Both the position numbers and the translations under genes were made by a program. The notes below the pieces were generated by a model. The model saw nothing but the letters and a program-made list of their open reading frames with translations. It ran no database searches and was not told where the DNA came from. A stretch of 64,000 nt of DNA from Anticarsia gemmatalis (taxonomy: Eukaryota; Arthropoda; Insecta; Lepidoptera; Erebidae): assembly GCF_050436995.1 (NCBI RefSeq), contig NC_134754.1:7929001-7993000 (forward strand), written 5' to 3'. Of the stretch, positions 48,696-62,628 are shown in pieces (the stretch's first letter is position 1; every line of letters begins with the position of its first letter).

Positions 48696-48918
48696 GTGAA
48701 AAATATTTTGTTCCACAGATGAAATATATATTGAAGATGTGACAGAAAATTCATATTTTGCTCTCAACTGTACTTATAAGAGTGTACGTAGCAACACGCC
48801 AGCAATATGGGCAGTGTATTGCTACACGCTATTCGATCGTATCGCTGCGTTTTCTATTTCTGCCGGTTATGCCGCTGCACATTTCACAGGCTTTTATTTA
48901 ACGGCTGTGTTGTGTGAG

Positions 48919-51900
48919 GTAATAATCTCGTTCATTAGTGTTGTTTACAGGAAATATTGAAATAGTGCTGACGTATTATGGTTTAAATATAAAATATGAT
49001 ACTTTGTTAGATATTTATTTTGAACGTTATGATTTATTTTGAGGGACTTACAAAAAAAGTGGAGGCTCTCAATTGCATGGGAAAGGGTGAAAGGGAAATG
49101 ATGACAAGCGAAGAAATTTGATAACTCACGGTCTTAGTAGTATTATAGATGGACAGAACCAGTCAAGACTTTTTGGATGAATTAAACAACATTTCTAGCG
49201 TCAAGCTTAGAGGTTTTTTGTGACTTATTCGGACAATTAAATAAAGAAACAGACTACTCATAGGAGGCGGACGTTGTTAACAACTTTCTGCGTTGCCAGC
49301 TCATGGTTAATTAGCTCATATTATAATCAATTAATTTAGGTAGCTTTAAACTTTGTTGTCTGAATTATTTTGTAAGATTTCCCGGGCCTCTTTGTGGCTA
49401 TTCCTTAAATATATAGATTTGAATTGAATACAGTAAGACACGCTCCATTCTTTGGAATTACCTACGATTTAGCGTAGGTACTAGCAGCATAATCGCAGGC
49501 CGACTGACATAATACACCTGCAACGTGAAAGTTTAAAGCCCTTATAACTTTATTTCCGTTCTTCATTTACAAATATTCAGAATACACACAAAAACACGTA
49601 CATTGAAAAAATGCTTGTAGCAAAAGCCTGATAACGAAGGTAGCCACAGCCATTACCAAGTGAACTGTTGTGTATGAGCCACTTCGCAGCAAACATTGTG
49701 TCGGGCATTTGCCAGGGCTTCGTTTCATGGGTCGTAGCTCAGTGTATTTGCGCTACGTATAACCGCCATTTTTGAACTGGTGTAACGGTATCTGGTGATT
49801 TTGAATGCTGATATTTATTGGGATAAACAAAATATATGACAAATATGCATACATATATAAAATGATGTCTTTTTTGCAAGGGATAGGCAGACACCAAATA
49901 ATGCCACTTGCTACGACTCCACCTTACTAACTCCCTTTTCTATGTGTATGTATATTATTTACATGCCGTGGAAAGTTATAAAAACATTTTTCATAAAAGA
50001 AAACCAAACGAGCGGAGTTGCGGACAAAATGCAGTTTTATCATAAATCTACTTTCAATATAAAATTTTAAATTTTGTACAGGACCTAATATTGAATGAGT
50101 AAACACTAGAAGCAACACTAAGTGCACAACAGTTTATGTGCCATTCATGTCACTATTAGTTTGATCGTTTACATTACATCTCTCACAAATCCAGCATTGG
50201 ATCTAAACCTCTGCGACAATCTCGCCACACTGCAGGTATTGAAAAGTGCTGAATACAATAGTACAATGCTTACATAAAGGAGGGCTGCGGTCGAACCAAT
50301 CGCCTCACCTGTTTGCTCTCTGTTGTACCTTGTAATTTATTTTGTAACCATCAGAGTCGATCTGTAATGTAAACGTTCCGAGAACAATAGCCTTCTATCA
50401 GCTACAAAGGACTAGGCGAATATTGATTCAATTATCGAGTTCGCAGGTGAAATTGCAGCTTTAATATGTATGAAAGGATTTAGAGTGGGGTAACATTTTA
50501 CAAGGTTAAAAAAACTTTGCTTTTTGAGGTGTCATTGTATAGACGACCAAAGTCATTAGATTCTTGCACGTTCATCATAAATCATTGTCAGTTGAGCCAT
50601 CGACTTAGTATTATAATTAAATCGTCACTAATTATGTAAATGCAATCCAGGATTTGAACACCTAATTCGAGGCTAATAGCGATCGGATCATACTAAAAGA
50701 CAAATATTTATTAGTATTCGAATTTGACTTCGACATAATTATACTTATTAATATTAAAAAGGCTTCAGGCGTAAAACATGTATAATATTGAAGCACATTC
50801 AATTTTCCATACTACAGTCAACGATACCTATTCACCGACAGGCTTGCTTGTAATTCGCAGTCGCCCCTCCTTGCAGGAAAATACTGCAGAAAACCCAAGA
50901 ATATTATACCACAGATGTTTTTACGCAGAACTTACACGCCTCTAAAATCTTACCTAAGAAATAAACGTAAAAGGAAGTAAGAAGAAAGTTAATAAAATAT
51001 TTTATTCATCGCTCCTCGTCACGAAACGGGGATTCATAGTATTAGAACGCACTATGCATTTTATAGTCATCATAAAATAGAGAAGGCTGTTTCTCTTAGA
51101 GTACGAGTAAGTCGGCACTCATAAATTCCACTTGAACGATTCCTTCTCAATTATTAGCATTTAATTTATTACGGTGAAGTAGTAAATGTTAGTGTAATAT
51201 AAAGGTCTTAGCTAAAACCTTCTGAGGTGAATCTATTGAAGTGGATAGAACGACATTCAACGAACTGGAAGCTCTACAATATATTAAGGAGGTGGTTTTA
51301 TGAAGGATTTTGTTGTAATGATTGCGTGAAAGATAAGGAAGAAAGACTGGATATACGATGCCTTAGGACAAACGACAAAAATAACATAACAAATCATGCA
51401 ACGAATTTGTTTTGGTAGCTCAATTGTTGAATGAATCTCTTTAAAGTTCAAAAGTTGTTTACCAAAATAATAGAGATTTTGGAGTTAAAGTTTGTGTTAT
51501 GTAAATATGTATTTCACATGATAAAGTCTCTAAAACCGGAGCTGATAAAAAACAAACTTTCTCGCACATAAAACTAGTGACATAAACTATGCAAAAATAT
51601 GTAATAAATTTTGCATTTCTGATGACGTGACCTAGTTTTGCTGTAATCTGTACAAACTAGGCGCTTAATAAAAGTTTAGATTGCTATTTGTCTAACGTTG
51701 ACCTGTGGGGATGCAAATACACTCGCGCAAATAGTGACACGCGGTAATGAGATGAGGACTTTGTTTAGTAATATCCCACTTGCGTTTATTTGTTTATATA
51801 TTTTATAATTCAATATATGTAGTAGTAGTTAGGAAGCTAAGTTTCAATATAAATGACAAAGTCACCGACAAACTACAATAAAACAAATCATTTAAACAGT

Positions 51901-53540
51901 AAATAATAATTTTACTCAAATTATGACCATTCACCCTTAAACGAAGTCCCTCTTAACAAAGCTCAAGGAATAATAATATTTCGACAATAAGTACTCGAGA
52001 AAGATTCTCCTAAAAATGTTCCTTTGAAAAAAAATGTAAATTGGATTTCTTTGAACCCTATTACAATTCATGAAAAACGTTTTAATACCTGTTTGAACCT
52101 AACACGGAGGCTCGGGTATTCACAATTGTAAAATATCTGGTTCTAATAAAAATTCCACAAATACTTTTTCTCTAGGAGGTAGAAAATCCCGAATGACACT
52201 TAATTAGCGCGGCACTGTTAGGGCCGGGACGCCAAAACGGCTCGTTTTTTCAGTTAAACTTTTTTACCCGTCCGACGGTATTCAATTAGTTAAATTAAGC
52301 GGCGCAGTCGCTTTGCGCTTTTTTTTCAACTTCGGATCGTTTTACGAATAAAAACAGACAAAAAACAATGATATAACGGAAAAAGTTTTATACGTATCCT
52401 CATTGCCGAATTACGATCCTAAAATAATATTTTCAATCGCTGATACCTGGTATTATTGGAGCCCACCTTCCTTGAATATATATTTTAAAAATACATGTTA
52501 ATTTCTCTCGATTTTGAATTCCAAAGCGCTATCAGTTTCAATGGGATACGTGAGTACGCATAAGAATATAATATTATTTAATATAACTTCTCCCCACGTT
52601 TCTCGACGTAGATTTTAATATGTGGATAAAAAGGCCCGTATGTTGATCCATGGCGTAATTTATAACCCGGTTGTAAAATGAAGAACGAAATACGTTTTAT
52701 TTACTTTGTATTTCGTGCCGGATTATTATTTATTTAATATGTTTGGTTTGTTAAATATTTCTCTCAGTTATTTTAATAGAAGTTTATGTACAAACACATA
52801 CCTAGAATTGAATTTAAACATCACTCCAATATGTCTCAAAAATACCGTTAACGTAAAAAATACTTAAGGTAAAATAAGTAGTCATACTAGAGAACTAGGA
52901 TTGTTAAGAGATGATTATTAAGGTCACGATCTCTACAGAATTAAATCACGGGCTCGCACAATTCTTCAAATTAATTTTATTATTCGGTCTTTGACCTTGA
53001 CTATATACAAATGGAAGTCACGAATATTAAGCCCGCTTCCAGCTATGGATATAAAAGTTTATTTAAAAACAAAACTGCTACTTTATTTGTGTAAAACAGT
53101 CATTTTATAACAATATGCATACTGGACAGTAAATAGTAAGTGACCAAACCATTTCTATATATTTTATACTCACCAAAAATACTTATTCAATTTATTACAC
53201 GAACTAATAACAAAATCAAACCCACTGAGTACAGTAAACATAACACAAAAGTTTGTTAACACGTCATGTAAACACTGTCGCATACATTTTGTTTGTGTGC
53301 ATATTGACAAGTATCGACTTCGAACACGTCCGACGGCGGTCTCGTGACGTGCAAATCCTATGCAGGGATGGCAAGAATGCACACAGATTCTGACTTAACC
53401 GTAAAAGATTCTTGAGAGTTTTCACACCAAGTGGTGACGCTGGTTTAACTGGATTCTTTTTATCTCAAAAATATGTTAGCAATGATCTGCGATGGACTTT
53501 TATACAAGGAAGTATCCGACACGAATTTTGAGTATATTTG
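48919..53540. other. Non-coding stretch with a GC-rich island at 52195-52330
   Basis: No gene or known repeat was recognised. The island at 52195-52330 ('gggccgggacgccaaaacgg', 'cccgtccgacggtattc', 'cggcgcagtcgctttgcgc') stands out from the AT-rich surroundings and has no open frame, so it is a candidate conserved non-coding element. Confidence 0.4.
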
Positions 53541-53672
53541 TAGCGCAATTTTATACCACTATTGACTATAGACAATCAACTAACTGTCCATGAATCTTGT
53601 AAGAAACAATCAGCGCCCCTAGCGAGTGCTTTAGGATCTATTTTGTAAGTACATTTTAATCATAAAGTAAAC
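53541..53672 (+). repeat. MITE-like repeat, 'gcgcctc' family, copy G
   Basis: 'accactattgactatagacaatcaac', 'caatcagcgcccctagcgagtg' and 'tgtaagtacattttaat' follow the same order as in copy B. Confidence 0.55.
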
Positions 53673-56600
53673 TTGTGCCATTGATCGAAAGCAAAAAAAA
53701 ACAAAAAAAACTTTGAGTAGGAATCAAAAACCATGAACTCAGATTTAGCAATGTGACAATATAATCAATGAAGCGATTTTCTAAAATCGGTATTAACCAT
53801 TTTCAATAGAAAACCTTCTACGGTAAAGGAAATATATTGGAATAGTATAAACAACAATAAATTGACATTTTATTCAACCAGTCGCTGTCCAGTCCCACAC
53901 TATTTGTTTAACTATTCTGTGAATGGTACACAGATACCAAACCTGTTAACTAACTCGCCGAACTGTATCTATCTTTCGTATTTGTATTGTAATTTCTGTG
54001 GATGAAAAGTTTTCCATTGGGTTCTTTTTATAAAACCCATTTTCCACGTATTCCTATTTCTACGTATTTGGTGTTTTTTTGGTACATTGCCGTATTGCAT
54101 GGCTTTAATTAAGATCTGAAAATATGCTTGGCGTTTTTTTATTGGGGTTATCCAAATACAAGCCTTAAAACGTTTAATTAAACACATATGTTTTTAAACC
54201 AGAAATATGTAAGAACTACGCTATTCCTTAATTTATCTCATTAAAAGCTTATATATATAAGCTGACAAAAGCTGTGTCCGTATCATTTACTTGAAAATAA
54301 TCTGATCCTTTAATGGACCATTGCATTTCTCCTGAGTACATTCTCCGTCTTTTGTTCTCGTAGACAGTGTCTACGACGTAGCAGGCTACGGCGTAGGACA
54401 TACAATAACGGGCTGATGCTAAAAGCACTACTGTGTAAGGTGAAGGCTTTTTGATGTTTATCCTTGTTATAAAGTATTAAACAATGAAGTAAGTTTGTTT
54501 GCTTACTTTGTCACTGTTTCTACTTTTAGTCTTAATTCTTGTTGAGAACCAAAATATAAGGCACAAAATCTGTTACAGCTACATACTCTTCCAAAAATAC
54601 GGGAAGCTACATAAATTGTCACCGGTTTTGGCGGTACAAGATAAGGCAACCTGCATGCCTAACAGTTATTAAAACAGTTTGACAATGTGCCAACTTTGCC
54701 AACATGCACTTGGCCAGGTTGAATACAACTACATCACAATTACACGACATCCAATCTTGACAAAATTCAATACAAAGTTATCTACACTACCTTATCTACC
54801 ATTGTCTTTTTTCAGTATAAACAATTTTGAAGGTGTGTCTTGGAAAATATTGTCCTAATGTACGGTACAACCCGACACGAAAGTAAGCCGCAAACGAGAG
54901 CAAAGAAGCCTGCATGTAGGTCTCAAGTCGTGTCCCACAACAGGCAAATAAATCACTAGCTTTCACTTGTTCATGTTATGCATACGAAAATATTTGCGGT
55001 TTTCTAGTTCGTTGACCTCAGGTTAGAACTTGGTCTAAGCTGGATTTATTTGTGGGAAATTTTGGAAAACTGTTTTAGTAGTGTAGGTATGTGACGTTTG
55101 ACGTCACAAGTCCTGGAAGATTTTCTTAGAAGTATTTAGAAAGCCAATCTAACTTTTTATCTTTCTATGTTGTTTGTAAGTCCTTTGATCTTATGAGATC
55201 AAGTTAAATATAAATATCTACACGGATAAACATATATTATGACTTATTTTTAATACATAAAATAACTTACTGCGTCATGACAGTAATATTTTGATAGAAT
55301 ACTTTTAAGAGAGAAGTTACCTTGACCAATCAAATAGAATCGTTGTAAGCAAAGGTTGTATCGTTTTGTACTTTCAGAAGAAAAATATTCAGAACTGTTT
55401 TACAAAATCAAGAACAAGTTTTGCATTTCATTTCAAGCTCGTTTCTTGATAAAATATATACACAACTACATCCATTAATTACACGAACTTAAACATGCGA
55501 ACTCACCGCAATAAATCTCTCGCAATATATTCACTAAAGAAACTGATTTCTTTCTCTAAGCTCCAAGATCAATACAATATGTTTTACACTATCCCCATGA
55601 GTGCTCTTTTTCAAAGCTCATACTTATCTTCATTTATCACAGGAAGCAATAAAGACGGTCTCGGCAATATATTCCCGTCTCGGTCCCACACGTTGCGGCT
55701 AATGATACCGTTCGCAAATAATAGCGAAGCTTTTAGGTATTGTTGACACGTTTTCTTGTGTGAAAGCCTCTTAATAGCATGTGTTTATTTGGTTTTTGAC
55801 AAATCGAGGTTCGTTACTATTGTTAAGATTGTTCCGGAATTCGGTGCGGCATGAGAAAAGGGCTGTCAGTTTTCGCGTGTTTTTGGACACCTACCGTGTC
55901 TAATGTTGTCGTGAGATGGGGCTTTTAATGATTATGTTCGGGATTGTTTATGACCGTCTAGGGGCTTTTGATGGGTATGAAATATTTCCAACGCTTTTAA
56001 AAGATATACTGTCGGTAAATTTACTATTTAGCCTAATTATACATGAGTACATACTTCATCTAATTGCGTATGGATACAATAAAGCAATATCTGATTTATA
56101 TGGTCTATGCAATGTCTACTGCATCAATTCACTGTTCATAGTTCCGTAAAACAATATTATATATATTATCGGAACTGGCAACCTTATTTCTAGTACAACA
56201 CCGTAATCTCTGATGCATGAACAATTAATCAAGATGAACGTCGTGTGATACGATAAATTACTTTAGTCTGTGGTTTTACAACATGGATTGGATTAAAGGA
56301 TTATGTGGCATTATTTTCTTATATGAAACGGATTCTACTGGTTCTTGGTATGTCTGGATTATTAGTACTTATTGGAGGAGTATGGCAACGAAAACTTTGA
56401 CGCGAGAATTTTATATATTAGATTGTTCTTTGTATCTTGTTCTTGACCTAATTAGTCGGCACTTGTTAACGTAAATAATTGATCTAATAAATAGTTTTCA
56501 GGCAGGGTTTAAAACAAACAGAAAAGGGAGTCCAGGAAGTTGAAGGTATTCTCATAAATAAAAAAACTAAGGCTATTAATACAACAGTAAAAATCAATGA

Positions 56601-57157
56601 CTTCGATAACAAGGATGTTTTAATGAACAATTCATTACACCAACTTTTCCAATAATTTTGCGAAATAAAAGCTAATTAGTTTTATGAATATAAAATAACT
56701 GATTAGTCAAACATTGGCTTAATTTAATATGAATACCTGTAAAGTTTGAACGAATTAATTATCAAGTAAGTTATAAACATGATTTTGAGGAAATTAAAAA
56801 GAAAACCTTTTATAGGTAAAGTTTGTTCCACAACGTTGTAAGTACCGTAATAATGTCAGAGGTAAAATATTGCCGGGGAAATGCCCACAAATAATGACTG
56901 TAATTGTTATTTTTTGCGAGAGCACTTTGAAAGAATGGAAACCTTGAGGATAATTTGGAACATTTTGCTTTAGCTTAAAGGTCACATCTTGTAACACAAA
57001 CTTTATATAAATTTTACTGTGAAGTCTTCTTTACAAACCTAGATAAAATTACAATTTGATACCGTATCGCTATTCTCAAAACTCAACTATGGCTTTCGTA
57101 TTGAGAGTTTGACATTCAAACTTGAAGAACTTCTTTGAAATATGTTATAAGCATTGC
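53673..57157. other. Non-coding stretch, no recognised feature
   Basis: Contains one CRE-like TGACGTCA (55099-55106). The frames at 53969-54187 (minus), 55495-55746 and 55916-56149 (plus) have no domain or splice context that I can support. Confidence 0.4.
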
Positions 57158-57330
57158 AGTGGGTTTCTTTACAGTCGATACTAACGAGTATCCAGAATTT
57201 GACATTTAAAATGTACTGAGCAACTAGTACCTACGCCATTTGGTAGAGGCTAATCAGGGTTTTATACAAAACTACTCTATAAAATAGAAAGCCGGTTTTC
57301 GATAGTCAATAGTAGCAGAGAATCGCCCCA
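57158..57330 (-). repeat. MITE-like repeat, 'gcgcctc' family, copy H
   Basis: Reverse orientation: 'tgacatttaaaatgtactg', 'ggtagaggctaatcagg', 'cggttttcgatagtcaatag' and 'tagcagagaatcgcc'. Confidence 0.6.
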
Positions 57331-60239
57331 CTAATCAACTTACTTGGAAATGAAGCCTATAAAAGTAAGCCAAGAATACTTATATAGTAATCAACAAAAA
57401 AAACACTTTGTAAGTTTTCGCAATAAGCAACAATCACCCTCTAATTTTGAAACTGCGAAGCCGAATAATTAAGTTAAAGTTATTGGTCAACCTGAATTAG
57501 ACCACAAATTGTACTACTACCCTACTTCAGTTGAAATTCCAGCAATTTTCAATAATAGCTTATTTCTTTCGCTGTTGCATACACAGTCGCTTGTAATGGA
57601 CTTGCAAATAATTTTCCCTAACACGCGAACATAAAATTACATAATAATTACTCATAAATACAGTACTTGCATTTCTTTGTATGACTATTTTATGACATAG
57701 TGGTATTATATATAACTTGACATTATATGAGTTCAAAAAAGCACATGACTTCAGTCTTTAAAAAGTGATATGTGCCCTTTTCGAAACAGGAATGAATTTC
57801 GATTAATTAGTCGTAGATCCATTTAGAGTTACTAGATGCCGTTCTTAGCAGACAAGAAATTTTAATGTGAAAAGTGGGCGGTATATCAAATATAAGGGTT
57901 TTTTATAAAGTATCTTCAAACGTATATTTCGTGTTATATTATTATCTGATGATTTTAAGACTCTATGAGTCAAAATATGAATATCGCATTAGATACTGCT
58001 TTATATCCTATCCGGAAATTCTATTCGTTCCATCAATTTGTGTTTCAGTAGAAGTTTGAAAATTCAAGCACCTGGCGATCGGTAAACGATCAGCAAAGCT
58101 ACTCGTAAGTTATTTTTAACGCATTCAGTGTATGACGGATGGATTTTTGAATAATGCAGCATAGTCCATGTGAAAATGCAGGAGTAGCTTATAATGTATT
58201 AGCAATGTCTATATTGACCCTTAAATTGATTTGTCGTAGTCATATTTCTTTTGCCGTAGTCATATATTATGAGGTTTAATTGTGTATAATACTAAATAAC
58301 TTAAGAAATAATTTATTGAAAGCAAAACCTACTTTCCTCGTATCGCTGTAATTTAACAGTAACTATTTAACTTCGTACTATTACTAATACCCTTAGTTAC
58401 CTAACGTTGTTCAGAGCATAATTAAATTATAAAGTCATATTTTTATATTAATTTAATTTATCTAAAGGTTGTGGCTTTATGCTAGCCTTCAATGTGCCTT
58501 TCACTAGTTCCGCTATACCTTTCAAATGAGATTATAAATCCGTGAAACTCAATTGTGGCAGCGGCCTATAGAGGTTCGTGATTATCTGTAGATAATTACT
58601 AGATAATACATCTAATGATGTGGAAATTAGGGCTTGAATTCAATTATAGTAATTCAATATGATAATGGAGAGTAATATTACCTTCCTCACAATACGTACT
58701 ATGAGCACGGTTAATGTGTTAAGAGCACATTAGTAATACGCACCGTTTCATTATTTTTTTTTAACTAACACGTTTTTTATACATAATACTTTATTACCAA
58801 ACGGGTCTTAAATGCGATGACAATTCCAAAGGTTATATATAATACCTTATTTTGAATTTTTTGCGTGCCCGTGACCGCGACTGGTGTTACTCGATCGAAA
58901 TGTCGAGTAGCAAACATTATTTTAGTACCTAACCTCTGAACTTGAATACGTTACCATTCAAAATCATCATTGCGTTTAAGACCGGTTTAGACATTTTGTA
59001 TTTTATTGCTCACCCCTAAAAAACTAGGGCAAAAATTCAACAAAATTCATTAAGCTGCCTTTCCGAGTATGTAGCTGTTACACTTGACAGCCATGCCTAG
59101 TATTCGGCAACCAATGCGAGTTTAAAATGCCAATAACTGAATCTGGCATTCTAACTTTTTTGCATTTGGGTCAAGAACTGGACAATCAGTGGGTACTTTG
59201 TTCTACGAAAACGACGTTTGTATATCATAGATAACTAAAGTTTAAAACTCAAGTATTAAAGTATGCCTTAAATACAACTTAATGGAAAGCCTTAGTACGC
59301 ACGGTTTGCCTAGATCATAAGTAATAATTCTATGTAATTAATATGATGTATCTTCACCTTCCTTTTGTGTATCAAACAGACCATCATCAGCTGCATAAGC
59401 CTACGGGTCAATGATGTACTAAATTCGGAATTTTGCATAACCCCGCCACCTGCAAACCTTGCTTACAAGGCTCTGTACTAACATGTAAACATGTTGGACT
59501 ATAGAACGGTGTTTATTCCCTTAAGTAACCGTGAAGGATTCCCCTATAGAAATAATGCTGCAGTTCAAACAATGCTTGTGTTACAGAATTCTAGGTAATA
59601 GTTGTGAACATATTAGAATGTATGTTATCAGGGTAGTATCATAGAATGTAATAGTGTTACTGCTTTGCTACATCTAGAGGTGAATATTGCACCTTTATTG
59701 TAAGCTACATGAGTAGAATCTAGCCTCAATGGAGCCACTTAAATGCAGCTGCAACTTGGTATATTTCTTTAAAGATTTTTGTTTGTATAACATGATGTAT
59801 TGACGTAAATAGACCAAGGAATTTTGTTAAGTTGTCGTTTTTAATTATGATACTGGACTGACAACAACAACACACAAAAACATGTGTTTTATACATACAT
59901 ATGACGACGCCTCGTCTCACAGGGGTAGGAAAAAACCAAAAAGCGCCACTTTTCATACCAAACAAACACACAAAACACATTTTATGTGTTGGTTAGTTCA
60001 GTATTATTACATCTCTTAATAGTTTCGTGACAAATAACAAACATGTTATTGTAAATTAAATTCAAAACACGATACAATTGGTTGGAAACAAGTGTCAAAA
60101 TTCACCATCAATAGCACTAACCAAGTTTCCTGTCTTTGAAGCGAATTAAACAAGATTAGACAATCAAATTCGCTCTAAATGAGTACAATACGGCACAATT
60201 AGAACATCTTGAATCTCATCAAAATTTCAACTTGTTTTA
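57331..60239. other. Non-coding stretch, one tiny SINE remnant
   Basis: 'ggcgatcggtaaacgatc' at 58075-58092 recalls the 5S-derived SINE head. No other gene or repeat was recognised. Confidence 0.4.
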
Positions 60240-60490
60240 TCCTACTAATCCTACTAATATTACAAAATGCGAAAGTTAGTGAGAATGTATGTATGCATGT
60301 ATGGATGTTTGTTACTCTTTTACACTAATACTACTAAACCGATTACGATAAAATTTGGTATATCGGTAGCTGAAGATCTGGATTAACACATAGGCTATTT
60401 GCACATAGGTTTTAATCCCGGAGTTCCCGAGGGGTCGGGATTTAAACGCGAAGGTTTTCGACGCGGACGAAGTCGCGGGCGGCCTCTAGT
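60240..60490. mobile_element. Dispersed element ('cctactaatattacaaaatgcg ... gcgggcggcctctagt')
   Basis: Full-length-looking copy aligned with 17866-18068. It has 'aaaccgattacgataaaatttggtat', 'gattaacacataggctat', 'gttcccgaggggtcggg' and ends 'gacgaagtcgcgggcggcctctagt'. No protein is encoded. Confidence 0.7.
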
Positions 60491-60988
60491 TGGTAATAGA
60501 TGAACTTTAAACGCGAACTATGTCGGTTCTCGTTCATTTAGAATTAACGATCTCAATTCAACATCACGTCGACGTGCCTCACATAATATATTATTAAACA
60601 CCGCAATATTTATACCGAACTTGGTTCAAGTATTTTCACGCTCGATATAATATGTTAGAATACGCTTGAGGTATTATAAAATCAGTATTCATTGAGTTTA
60701 AACATTGTTGAATTATACATAAACTTTAAAGGTTATATGAGCTGAGTTATCATGTATTGCAGCATTATAAACATTTATTAAGGTGAAAATTCGACTATAA
60801 TTTTTAATGTCACAAGAGGCGAGCAAACTGTACTAATAATTCAATTATAATTAAAATTAAATTAAAGAAGTTGTTCAAATGTGTTTTTTTTTTCGAACTA
60901 TACTTAAATTTACCATATTTGTACTTTATTATCGAAAAAAAAAATACTGGTCAAACTGAGTGTGCGTACAAAGGAATCGAAAACTATA

Positions 60989-62146
60989 TATCTGGGGGCA
61001 CGGAAGTGCCCCCGCAAGTCGAGCAAAAAAAAAGCGGCACGGCCGTAACATCCTTTTCTCGAAGCAATTCGGGCTATTTTTGACACCCCTATAATTTCGT
61101 TGTGGATAAAACAAGAAGCTTGGATTTTCAGCAACTAATCAGTCATTGTATAAACACGGTATATTTAAAATTTCAGTCAATTTGAACCAGTAGTTTAAGA
61201 ATGACAACTTGTTAAAATTTTGAATTTTGTCACTCACTGATTCACTGACTCACTGACTCACTGACTCACCGATCATCAAAAGTATAAGGTACTTCTAGCA
61301 GACTTAGAAGCTTAAAATTTAGAATACAAATAGGGTTTAGTGTCTTAATCATGGGAAAAATGTAATATTTTCTAATTTCGGTCCAGTTTTCTAAATACAC
61401 CAACTGCAACAATAACTTTGTAATCCCATATAAATGTATAAGATTACAAGGTTACATTTGCAGTTAATGAATTATTATTACTGTAGAAAATAAAATAAAT
61501 AGGTGTAAATAGGTACCTACTATATGAGGCATAACGGGAGGGGGTAAAGGGTGGGTAAGGGTGTTTAGCCCATGAAACTGAACAACATTCCCATAAGAAA
61601 ATATGTTGAATTATGAAAAAAAAAGTCTTTCCATACAAATTGGACTTATGTTCGCTCTACAAAAAGAAGTGAGATGCCATCAAAAACATTCTGTAAAAAC
61701 CTCAAGTCTCGCCGTAAAAAGTTGTGAGATCTATATAATACCAAGTCGATTAATCTATTTAGTCTCTACTTAAAGGACCTTCTGTCTTAAGTTATTACGT
61801 ATGTTACTATCATGCCAATTTAAAAAAAATACCCTTAAAACAAATAGATCGACTTGGTCATCGCAAGAAAACACAAATTCGCCATTATTAACATTTCAGG
61901 AGCATTAACTTCTTGTCGTGCTGTGTAGTGTAATACTTACTAATAATCAAATCATGCGATGGCCAGGTCGGTCTATTTGTTTTAAAGGTATTTCTTTAAA
62001 ATTGGCATGATAATAACATACGTAATAACTTAAGACAGAAGGTCCTTTAAGTAGAGACTAAATAGATTAATCGACTTGGTATTATATAGATCTCACAACT
62101 TTTTACGGCGAGACTTGAGGTTTTTACAGAATGTTTTTGATGGCAT
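60989..62146 (-). mobile_element. 1.15-kb palindrome-headed element, copy 3 (reverse orientation)
   Basis: Reverse complement of the copies at 7825 and 14543. The terminal hairpin is at 60994-61013, the 'tgactcac' microsatellite at 61231-61269, and the 473-bp palindrome at 61674-62146. The outer flanks ('gaaaactata' and 'ttatcttgac') show no target-site duplication. Arm bases at 61731 and 61733 differ from copy 1 and are matched on the other arm at 62089 and 62087. Confidence 0.85.
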
Positions 62147-62628
62147 TTATCTTGACAGCACGGACCATATAATATAAAAAAACATACTTAATGTGCAAGT
62201 TTATAATTGATTTTCGTAAATCGAATAAAAATCCATCTCGAGCTTCTTCAAAAGCATTTATCATCGTAGCATTAGATGTATCCATTTTATATCCAAGAGA
62301 ATATTGAGGTGAAACTCTCGAACAATAAGAAACTTTGAAAAATAGCATCGTTGAAACTCTTTGATGTTTCCTCCTTTATTTTATTTACTTCTGTATCGCT
62401 ATAACTTGTTGTATTACGGATTAAACTTTGTAAGTATGATGTTCTTACTTTTTGTATCAGATCTTAGTTTCTTCGGTCTATTTTGTAGAAATAAATTGGC
62501 AAAAGTTTAGTATTGCTTTGAGTTGTTATACCAATTTCATATTAAAGTTGTAGATAACTTAGCAGCCGAAGAGGAATATAGCACTTTATAAACGTAAAAA
62601 TATGATAGCAGTGTACACATATATTTTA

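Noticed and set aside
55495..55746. 83-codon plus-strand gene
   Set aside because: No domain, no signal peptide and no promoter or splice sites. The composition is like the flanks.
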